Shown piece after piece: positions 7,897 through 14,746 of a stretch of 64,000 nucleotides of DNA. The stretch is from an uncultured bacterium (GTDB lineage: Bacteria; Bacillota; Clostridia; Lachnospirales; Lachnospiraceae). Made by a program: the position numbers and the translations under genes. The notes beneath the pieces are model-generated. The model was given only the letters and a program-made list of their open reading frames with translations, made no database searches and had not been told where the DNA came from. The stretch spans positions 17,540-81,539 of the forward strand of contig CAOKFN010000019.1 in assembly GCA_948467735.1 (NCBI GenBank), in the 5' to 3' direction. Within the stretch, counting starts at the first letter, position 1; the number at the start of each line of letters is the position of its first letter.

Positions 7897-9597
7897 TCAG
7901 TTGTCAATTACCATATAGATTCCAAGCATCCTCTGTCTATCGTTTCCCTCATACGACAGCCACCCCCTGCGATGGGCTTCCTCCAGTACCGCTCCCCTTA
8001 TGCCGCTCAGCAGAATTGTTTCCCATGCAAAGGCAATCTGGTGCATGTCTTCTTTCAGGAATTCCGGTATCTCTCGTAGGATTATGTCATAACCAAAAAG
8101 ATAATGATTCATGCAGATTTCTTTCGCTTTCTCCCTGAGACGTCCATACTCCGCCGCCTGCTCCTCTGTCAAAGCTTTCTTTTCTTTGGAAAAACTCACC
8201 CAAAACGCCGGATAGTATTTCTCTTCTCTTTTCGCCACGAATCCCCTCGCCGCCAGCTTTTGCAGGGTTTCCTCCCGTATGCCTGTGCTTCCATGTTTTG
8301 CCAGCTCCGCCAAGGACACGGCCTCCTCAAAACTCAGCCAGTCGGGAGTCTTCTCTGCGATGCCAAGATACCCAAATTGATAAAAACCTAAATCAATCCC
8401 CATCCTATGCAGTTCTTCCCACCGATTGCATACTCCGGCGTTTAATCCCACAACGGCGGGCTGTTCCCCATGATATTCTTCAAAACCCGCAATATCCCAC
8501 TCGCCCCCGTTCGGACGCTTTGTAAATCCATGTTTTCCTATTTCCGGTCCGTTTGACTTTCGCTTATCATAATCTATGCCGCCCTCCTTCTCCTTTATGA
8601 TCTGTTTTCTGGCATCCTCGTCCACCGCGTCCGCCTCCCGCATCAGCATGGCCCACTTCATATCCTCATAGGGCTGATACCCCTCATGCCAGCGGCAGCC
8701 GTTTTCCTCCAGACATTTTACCTTGTATTCCAGCGCTTCCGTCACGGCGGCGGTCAATTCTCCGGCTAGCTCTCTCAAATGCGCAAATATCTTTTCCTGC
8801 TGACGCGCGCTGAAAATAAAGAAATTGGTCTCATATTTTCTGCCTCTCAAACTCAGCAGAGTGGCGTTCGTCAGCTGACGCAGTTCATCCTCCATATACG
8901 GAAGCGCCACGCCCAGCTCCACAGCCAGTTCCTCTGCGGTGGACGGCGTCCGATAAACCGCCAGAAGAATATTCTTGCACAGCATTCTGTTTAAATAACT
9001 CCAAGGTTCCCCGTTTGCCCCGAAATGGAAACAGCTGTTTATAAAGCTTACCTCCTCCGGCCTGTAACTCATTGCTCCAAATTCTCTTGCCATCTTCATG
9101 CCCTCCTTTAATTTCTTCCTCGCTCGGAATAACTTTGATTTCACGGTTCCCTCAGGGACGCCAAGGGCCTTGGCTATGCTGCCCACGCTTCTATCGTCAA
9201 TATAATATGCCACCACAATATCGCGATAGTCCGACGCGATAAAAGACAATTCCCTGCGAAGCAGTTTTAAATCTTCCCCGGAAAATCCTTCTTCCATCGG
9301 CAAGCCATCTTCCGCAGCCAGAAATTCGCTGATATCGGCTTCAGAAACCGATTCCCGTGCCATGCGCCTGCGTTTTGCCCAGAGGCTATAGCGGTTATGC
9401 GCAATCTTCCATACCCATGCCGAAAAATTTATCGGAACAGTTCCCTTTTTCAGCGTCGCAACAATGTTCAGCGCAATATCGGAGGTCAGATCTTCCGCTT
9501 CATAGCTGTTTCCTGTCTTCTTTAGACAGAAATAGAAAAGCTTTTCAAAATAATTCTCCGTAAACTCCCCCATTAATTTTTCAGACATGGTTTTCAC
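7897..9597 (-). CDS. ECF-type RNA polymerase sigma factor with a large C-terminal extension
   Basis: A 566-aa protein. Residues about 15-80 are a sigma-70 region 2 (YFEKLFYFCLKKTGNSYEAEDL, read in two parts; then AWVWKIAHNRYSLWAKRRR). Residues about 110-168 are region 4 (YRDIVVAYYIDDRSVGSIA, then GVPEGTVKSKLFRARKKL). A normal ECF sigma factor would end there at about 170-180 aa. The remaining ~390 residues start with a winged-helix-like segment (LAVYRTPSTAEELAVELG, about 215-235), then a variable part with several Trp/Tyr-rich helices. No anti-sigma gene is adjacent, so the extension may sense a signal itself. The start may be the GTG at 9597 or the ATG at 9588; both have G-rich sequence upstream. 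Four palindromic repeats lie in its leader. Confidence 0.8.
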   Translation of the reverse strand: MKTMSEKLMGEFTENYFEKLFYFCLKKTGNSYEAEDLTSDIALNIVATLKKGTVPINFSAWVWKIAHNRYSLWAKRRRMARESVSEADISEFLAAEDGLPMEEGFSGEDLKLLRRELSFIASDYRDIVVAYYIDDRSVGSIAKALGVPEGTVKSKLFRARKKLKEGMKMAREFGAMSYRPEEVSFINSCFHFGANGEPWSYLNRMLCKNILLAVYRTPSTAEELAVELGVALPYMEDELRQLTNATLLSLRGRKYETNFFIFSARQQEKIFAHLRELAGELTAAVTEALEYKVKCLEENGCRWHEGYQPYEDMKWAMLMREADAVDEDARKQIIKEKEGGIDYDKRKSNGPEIGKHGFTKRPNGGEWDIAGFEEYHGEQPAVVGLNAGVCNRWEELHRMGIDLGFYQFGYLGIAEKTPDWLSFEEAVSLAELAKHGSTGIREETLQKLAARGFVAKREEKYYPAFWVSFSKEKKALTEEQAAEYGRLREKAKEICMNHYLFGYDIILREIPEFLKEDMHQIAFAWETILLSGIRGAVLEEAHRRGWLSYEGNDRQRMLGIYMVIDN

Positions 9598-9630
9598 CCT
9601 CTTTTCCTCCCTTCCGCGATATTCTTTGTT

Positions 9631-9702
9631 ATCCCATGGAATGCACTTCTTCCATGGAATGCTCTCCTTCCATGGAATGCTCTCCTTCCATGGAATGCAT
9701 CC
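9631..9702. repeat. Four tandem 18-bp repeats containing TTCCATGGAA
   Basis: Four consecutive 18-bp units of the form CTTCCATGGAATGCTCTC (unit 1 and 4 diverged at the ends) lie just upstream of the sigma-factor start. Each has the palindromic core TCCATGGA (CCCATGGA in unit 1), so the array could be a set of protein-binding sites in the sigma-factor leader. Confidence 0.9.
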
Positions 9703-9749
9703 CTTCTGTCATATAGTGTGGCCAAAGAAGATTTGGTTGCAGGAAAAAC

Positions 9750-9786
9750 AAAAAAAAGCGGCCGTTTTAACAATCTCAACAGCCGC
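9750..9786 (-). terminator. Rho-independent terminator of the Rpn-family gene
   Basis: On the minus strand GCGGCTGTT pairs with AACGGCCGC (one wobble) and is followed by eight T residues. It lies directly after the stop codon at 9795. Confidence 0.85.
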
Positions 9787-9794
9787 CGGTTCAT

Positions 9795-10763
9795 TCAATC
9801 TATAATGCCATACTCCTTATAAAATCTCTTCCTTGCTTTCTCATCCTCCGCGGCAAGCTTGGCGTCTTCGGTTCTGCCGTCCGCCAGCAGCCTGCTCATA
9901 AGAGACGCCAGCAGCTGCTCGCCCTGTAATATCCCTTGCGATATTCCCTGCGATATTCCCTGTGATATCCCTTGTGATATCCCTTCGTTTCTTATTTTCC
10001 TCGCCTCTGTCTCCAATAACGCGCCGCCCATAATATCACCCACTCCTTTCTTTACATTCTCATACTTTTTGGCAATTTCCCTCAACACATCCCTCGATAT
10101 TTCTAGGATTGTCCGTTTGTCAAAGGCTCCGATAACCCCCTTCTTCATCAAATCGTCCAGCCGCTCAACCATCCTTTCATATTCTGCTTCCAATTCTTTC
10201 ATTTTTCCGCCGTCTTTCTCATATCCGGGGAAATTTTTCTCGAAGGAAAAAATATGAAACGGAATCAGTATAAGCAGATTCTTGTCAAAAATATCATCGA
10301 GCGTATATGCCTGCGTTTTCATGACAGGTATGTCATAGGAAATCGTTCCGCCCGGAGTCTTAATAACATACCCCATTTTATCCGGTGTATTCTGGGTACA
10401 CCTCAGATATAGAACCGCCGTGTTGGGGAAAGTCACCGTCAAGGTTTCTCTCAGCACTTCCCCCTGATCCAGCGCAATCTGCGCGTCGTACTCGAACAAG
10501 CGAATCAATATCCTGCTGTCCGGAGTACTCTCGCATTCCCAATGGTATTTCTTCACCTCGCTTCCATATACGGTAAAATTCGTATCCGTTATCCGCTTCT
10601 GATCCGCCCCGTCCTGCCGGTCAAGAAAATGTTCGTTTGGTGAAAACTCAATTTTCTCTTCTCCGGTATATTGTTCCTGAAAAACCTCGTTAATCATCGG
10701 AAGAATCAATTTTCTACAGTCATTCAAAATTGTCCGGAACGCCCCGTCATAAACGTCAGCCAT
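9795..10763 (-). CDS. Rpn / PD-(D/E)XK nuclease family protein with GISQ repeats
   Basis: A 322-aa protein of the Rpn/PD-(D/E)XK nuclease-transposase-like group. Residues 1-150 hold the nuclease-like core: KRITDTNFTVYG with the acidic catalytic position and YHWECESTPDSRILIRLFEYD, read in parts, like the family YHxExQS motif. A helical region follows (about 195-265). Near residues 265-290 is an in-frame repeat GISQGISQGISQGISQG, encoded by 12-bp DNA units, a feature often found in this family. Rpn proteins promote RecA-independent recombination and cleave DNA in E. coli. The start is the first ATG. A terminator follows, so the sigma gene downstream has its own signal or a short leader. Confidence 0.75.
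   Translation of the reverse strand: MADVYDGAFRTILNDCRKLILPMINEVFQEQYTGEEKIEFSPNEHFLDRQDGADQKRITDTNFTVYGSEVKKYHWECESTPDSRILIRLFEYDAQIALDQGEVLRETLTVTFPNTAVLYLRCTQNTPDKMGYVIKTPGGTISYDIPVMKTQAYTLDDIFDKNLLILIPFHIFSFEKNFPGYEKDGGKMKELEAEYERMVERLDDLMKKGVIGAFDKRTILEISRDVLREIAKKYENVKKGVGDIMGGALLETEARKIRNEGISQGISQGISQGISQGILQGEQLLASLMSRLLADGRTEDAKLAAEDEKARKRFYKEYGIID
9926..9985. repeat. In-frame 12-bp tandem repeats (GISQ) inside the Rpn-family gene
   Basis: Five near-identical 12-bp units of GATATTCCCTGC/GATATCCCTTGT type encode Gly-Ile-Ser-Gln (the last Gly-Ile-Leu-Gln). The unit is a multiple of three, so copy-number change keeps the frame. Confidence 0.9.
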
Positions 10764-10945
10764 ATTTTATTCCTTTCTTCCCTTATCAACCTGCACATTT
10801 CTCTAAACATGTGATTTGCCCGAGTCCGCAGACGCCATGCTGCTGTCAATCATCCATGTCCAATTCACACAACGCCTCCTTCCGCCCTTCCTTTGCAGAC
10901 TCGTCCTCATCAAACGTAAAATTATTTATTGACAGTCAAAGAAAT

Positions 10946-12310
10946 TTAATTCTTAAAACTGTGAATGGGCGCGGGAATCCTTCCGCCCCGGCCGATAAAG
11001 GCGTCGCAGGAAAAGGGATTCACGGGCATAATAGGCGCGTATCCCAGCAGCCCCCCGAATTCCACCGTTTCCCCCACGCCCTTGCCGATCACCGGAATGA
11101 TGCGTACCGCCGTGGTCTTCTGGTTCACCATGCCGATGGCCATTTCATCCGCAATGATGCCGGAGATGGTGGAAGCCTTCGTATCCCCCGGTATGGCGAT
11201 CATATCCAGCCCCACGGAACAGACGCAGGTCATTGCCTCCAGCTTTTCCAATGTCAGCGCTCCCGCCTGTACCGCATGAATCATTCCCTGATCCTCGCTG
11301 ACCGGAATAAACGCGCCGCTCAGTCCCCCCACATAAGAGGACGCCATCACGCCGCCTTTTTTCACCTGATCATTCAAAAGCGCCAATGCCGCCGTGGTGC
11401 CGGGCGCTCCCGCATATTCCAGCCCCATCTCGCAGAGAATGTCCGCCACGCTGTCGCCGATGGCCGGAGTGGGGGCCAAAGACAAATCCACAATGCCAAA
11501 AGGCACCTTCAGCCGCATGGACGCCTCCTGCGCCGCCAGCTGCCCCACCCTTGTCACCTTAAAGGCAGTCTTTTTGATGGTTTCACATAAGACCTCAAAG
11601 CTCTCGCCCCGCACCTTTTCCAAGGCGGTTTTTACCACGCCCGGGCCGCTGACGCCCACATTGATAATCCTGTCCGCCTCCGTCACCCCATGGAACGCTC
11701 CCGCCATAAACGGATTGTCGTCCGGCGCATTGCAGAATACCACTAATTTAGCGCATCCCAGAGAATCCTGCTCCTTTGTCGCTTCCGCAGTCTCCTTAAT
11801 AATCTCCCCCATAAGCCTCACCGCATCCATATTGATGCCCGACTTGGTGGAACCTAAATTCACGGAGCTGCACACCCGCTCTGTAGAGGAAAGAGCCTGC
11901 GGAATCGAACGAATCAAAAGCTCCTCGGCCTCCGTCATGCCCTTGCTCACCAGCGCCGAATATCCGCCGATGAAATTCACGCCCACATCCTTGGCCACCC
12001 GGTCCAAGGTTCCCGCCAGCGCCGCAAACTCCTCTTCACCTTTACAAGCCGCGCTTCCGACCAAGGCAATGGGGGTCACGGAAATCCTCTTATTCACAAT
12101 GGGAATGCCGAATTCCCTCGAAATATCTTCCCCCGTCTTCACCAGATCCTTTGCGGCTTCATATATTCTGCGGTAAATGTTATCCCGAAGCGTTTCCAGA
12201 TTTGAGTCGATGCAGTCCAGCAGACTGATACCCATCGTGATGGTACGCACATCCAGATTTTCTTCCGTGATCATTTTATTTGTCTCTGTCACTTCATACA
12301 AATTAATCAT
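10946..12310 (-). CDS. PFL family protein (UPF0210/DUF711)
   Basis: A 454-aa protein of the UPF0210 family, close to the family length. It begins MINLYEVTETNKMI and has ENLDVRTITMGISLLDC, NFIGGYSALV, VNLGSTKSGINMDAV, VSGPGVVK, SVADILCEMGLEYAGAPGTT (read in parts) and the C-terminal MPVNPFSCDAFIGRGGRIP. The biochemical role is not established; the fold is related to the pyruvate formate-lyase/ribonucleotide reductase barrel. In most Firmicutes it lies directly after a small ACT-domain gene. Here that partner (13390-13662) is separated by a suppressor-of-fused gene. The start has AGGAAGAGG upstream. Confidence 0.92.
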   Translation of the reverse strand: MINLYEVTETNKMITEENLDVRTITMGISLLDCIDSNLETLRDNIYRRIYEAAKDLVKTGEDISREFGIPIVNKRISVTPIALVGSAACKGEEEFAALAGTLDRVAKDVGVNFIGGYSALVSKGMTEAEELLIRSIPQALSSTERVCSSVNLGSTKSGINMDAVRLMGEIIKETAEATKEQDSLGCAKLVVFCNAPDDNPFMAGAFHGVTEADRIINVGVSGPGVVKTALEKVRGESFEVLCETIKKTAFKVTRVGQLAAQEASMRLKVPFGIVDLSLAPTPAIGDSVADILCEMGLEYAGAPGTTAALALLNDQVKKGGVMASSYVGGLSGAFIPVSEDQGMIHAVQAGALTLEKLEAMTCVCSVGLDMIAIPGDTKASTISGIIADEMAIGMVNQKTTAVRIIPVIGKGVGETVEFGGLLGYAPIMPVNPFSCDAFIGRGGRIPAPIHSFKN

Positions 12311-12487
12311 AAAAACCTCTTCCTGTCATATATAGCGGCATTTTCTTCTTGATAAATGTCCCCCCTTGGGACTTTAAACGCCCTCTTGGAACTTATTTCT
12401 GCAACGCCTGCATCGCCTGCTGTCAAGACGTGACGCGCTTTCAATATTATAGATACCAAAATGTCAAAACATGGTCTGCTGTCCAAA

Positions 12488-13147
12488 CTACAGATACGAA
12501 ACTGTCCTCTTCATGTCCGTCACCAAATCCGGATTATCCTGTTTCATCTTCTCAATCAGCACAGGGCCCTTTTCCGAATCTTCCATAACAGCCCGCAGTT
12601 CGGATTCCGTAATCCCCACAAGCTGCATAAATTCCGTTTTCCCATATACAGAATCCTGTGTCTGCGCCTCCGTATCCGCCACAATCAAAAGCGCCGTAAT
12701 TGCCGATTCCACGCCCCAATGAAGAGATTTCCCATTACCTTTCACATATTGGTACGGCTGAAAGAAATTCTCCGATGTATAAGTATACCTTGCAAGATTT
12801 GCCATCATATCCAAAGCCCAGAGACAGTCCTCCGCCTTCTCTTCCCGCAGCTTTATGGTCATCTCATATCCCCATTTGTTCCACTCGCCTCCCAATGCCT
12901 TTTCATCCGCATAGAGAGACGTCATGCCGTAAGTGACGATATGCTGATAGCCTTTGGGGGAATCAAACACCGAATATCCGTCCAAATATTGATCTCCGCC
13001 AAACATGACCCTGCTGACCATATTTGTGGCGTAATGCCGCGCCTCCTGCCCCGGATATAATCTGCCAAACTCCTTATCTATCGCTTCCCATCCGGGCGCC
13101 CACTCCGGGTCTTCTTCCATCTGTTTCCGAAATTCCTCTATTGTCAT
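12488..13147 (-). CDS. Suppressor of fused (SUFU) domain protein
   Basis: A 219-aa soluble protein matching the bacterial SUFU-domain pattern: PGWEAIDKEFGRLYPGQEARHY (read in parts), LDGYSVFDSPKGYQHIVTYG, LYADEKALGGEWNKWGYEMT, then WALDMMANLARY. Bacterial SUFU proteins often serve as immunity proteins in polymorphic toxin systems, though many stand alone as here. The preferred start is ATG 13147, eight bases after GAGGG; ATG 13153 is possible. The gene interrupts the usual ACT-UPF0210 pair, so it probably was inserted there. Confidence 0.8.
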   Translation of the reverse strand: MTIEEFRKQMEEDPEWAPGWEAIDKEFGRLYPGQEARHYATNMVSRVMFGGDQYLDGYSVFDSPKGYQHIVTYGMTSLYADEKALGGEWNKWGYEMTIKLREEKAEDCLWALDMMANLARYTYTSENFFQPYQYVKGNGKSLHWGVESAITALLIVADTEAQTQDSVYGKTEFMQLVGITESELRAVMEDSEKGPVLIEKMKQDNPDLVTDMKRTVSYL

Positions 13148-13218
13148 TTTCATGCCCTCACACAGCACCTCTCGGTCATGTCAGCCCTGCAAATTGTAAC
13201 ACTGAAACCGCTCATTAT

Positions 13219-13370
13219 AGGAACCTCGTCGAGAACTCTGCAGACTTACCACGGACTTCGCATGACAGGAACCTCTTTGCGTTCTCCGTCGTCTTGCCTC
13301 GGACTTTGCATCACAGGAACCTCTTTGCGTTCTCCGTCGTCTTATCCCGGACTTCGCATCACACAGGAAC
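13219..13370. repeat. Three tandem ~48-bp repeats between the ACT and SUFU genes
   Basis: Units start with AGGAACCTC at 13219, 13267 and 13315, with a fourth partial start at 13365. Units 2 and 3 are nearly identical; unit 1 is diverged. The array lies in the gap between the ACT-domain gene and the SUFU gene. Confidence 0.85.
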
Positions 13371-13389
13371 CGCCGCCAGCTCTGTCATC

Positions 13390-13662
13390 TTAAATTCTGT
13401 GCATTTTGTCAAATATCTCTTCCTTCTGGCACTTAATCACCACGCCGATTTCCTCCCCCAGCGCCGTCATTTCATCGGCCATATCGCCAAAAGGCCTGCT
13501 CATGCCGCTGGTATCCACAATCATCATCATATTAAAATAGCCCTGCACAATCGTCTGGGAAATATCCAGAATGTTAATTCTGTTCTCCGCCAGATAGGTG
13601 CATACCCTTGCGATAATGCCCACCGTATCCTTCCCCACCACTGTAATAATTGTACGTTTCAT
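13390..13662 (-). CDS. ACT domain-containing protein (UPF0237)
   Basis: A 90-aa single ACT domain: RTIITVVGKDTVGIIARVC with the glycine-rich ligand loop, then YLAENRINILDISQTIVQG and FNMMMIVDTS. UPF0237 proteins are presumed small-molecule (amino acid) sensors and normally pair with UPF0210. The start has AAGGAGAGAG upstream. The product probably works with the PFL protein encoded downstream at 10946-12310, even though a SUFU gene and a repeat array now separate them. Confidence 0.9.
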   Translation of the reverse strand: MKRTIITVVGKDTVGIIARVCTYLAENRINILDISQTIVQGYFNMMMIVDTSGMSRPFGDMADEMTALGEEIGVVIKCQKEEIFDKMHRI

Positions 13663-13678
13663 CTTATCTCTCTCCTTA

Positions 13679-13883
13679 CCTCACTGCCGCATGGCGTTAT
13701 TTCAACAGCACACAATCAGCACAAATCTCTATTGCCAGTTCCCATCCTGCATCCTCAGCCAATCATCCCGCTGCAGGCAGCGGGGCATCCATCTTAAATC
13801 GCCCCAAGAGACAATACGTCCAAAAGAATGCCTGCTTCCCATCCAGCTCATAACCTCACAGCCGCATCGTATGATTTCAACAG
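13679..13883. repeat. Pair of ~27-bp direct repeats in an intergenic region
   Basis: CCTCACTGCCGCATGGCGTT followed by ATTTCAACAGC (from 13679) recurs as CCTCACAGCCGCATCGTATG followed by ATTTCAACAGC (from about 13853). The 286-bp gap between the MBL and ACT genes has no other recognisable content. Confidence 0.6.
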
Positions 13884-13948
13884 CTGCTGAACCCATTGCT
13901 AAGACGACAGGCTCCCTACAGAAAAAACAGGATACTCTGCCTGCGAGA

Positions 13949-14746
13949 TTAAATCGTTACCACCGGCGACACCTCGCTTCGCTTTGCCACGCGGATGTCG
14001 AAATCTCCGGCCTTATAGGGGTTATCCCCCATATTAATCTCCATCCTCACCGACTCAAAGGCAAGCTCCGGCAGATTATTTTCCTTGCTCAAATGTCCCA
14101 GCAGTATGGTATGTAAATTGTCATGAAGAATTCTGCACAGAAGCCTTCCCGTATTTTCGTTGGACAAATGCCCCCTCTCCCCCAGAATTCTCTGCTTTAA
14201 TTGATAGGGATAGGGCCCCGCCTCCAGCATATTCACATCATGGTTTGCCTCCAGTAAAAGTGCGTCCATTCCTTTCAGACATTCCACCGTATAATCATTG
14301 TAAACTCCCAAATCCGTACAGACCGCCACCTTCTTACGGCCGTACCCAATCCGATACGCCGCGGGCTGGGCGGCGTCATGTGAAATCCTCATGGGATTTA
14401 CCACCAAATCCTTCACTGTGAATTTCACGTCCTCCTTCACCACATGGAACAGGCCCTCATCCAGCTTTCCCAGCCCGTCGCAGGCTTTTATCGCTCGTAT
14501 GGTGCCCGCCGTGGCATAAACGGGGATTTCATATTTTCTGGAAATCACGCCCAAGCCCTGAATATGGTCCGCATGTTCATGTGTAATTAAAATTCCGTCA
14601 ATATCCTTTCCCGTAAGGCCAAGCTCTTTTAAACCGTTCTCTATCCTTCTGCCGCTGATTCCCACATCCACAAGCAGATGAGCCGCTTCCGACCCCACAT
14701 AAGTACAGTTTCCGCTGCTTCCGCTTGCTATACTGCATAATCTCAT
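13949..14746 (-). CDS. MBL-fold metallo-hydrolase (WalJ/YycJ-like)
   Basis: A 265-aa metallo-beta-lactamase-fold hydrolase. The metal-binding motif HEHADH lies in LITHEHADHIQGLG, with further ligands at SHDAAQP and the C-terminal GHLSNEN and LLGHLSKENN. The N-terminus MRLCSIASGSSGNCTYV is typical of the YycJ/WalJ group, thought to act on nucleic acids and linked in Bacilli to the WalRK cell-wall operon. The ATG overlaps the stop of the FtsA-like gene in an ATGA arrangement, so translation is probably coupled. Confidence 0.85.
   Translation of the reverse strand: MRLCSIASGSSGNCTYVGSEAAHLLVDVGISGRRIENGLKELGLTGKDIDGILITHEHADHIQGLGVISRKYEIPVYATAGTIRAIKACDGLGKLDEGLFHVVKEDVKFTVKDLVVNPMRISHDAAQPAAYRIGYGRKKVAVCTDLGVYNDYTVECLKGMDALLLEANHDVNMLEAGPYPYQLKQRILGERGHLSNENTGRLLCRILHDNLHTILLGHLSKENNLPELAFESVRMEINMGDNPYKAGDFDIRVAKRSEVSPVVTI

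Noticed and set aside
9859..10257. Plus-strand frame with CDIPCDIP repeats
   Set aside because: Antisense to the 12-bp repeats of the Rpn gene; a shadow of the repeat.
13178..13393. Plus-strand reading frame with 16-residue repeats (GTSLRSPSS...)
   Set aside because: It is simply the 48-bp intergenic repeat read in an open frame; no start signal and no flanking coding evidence.
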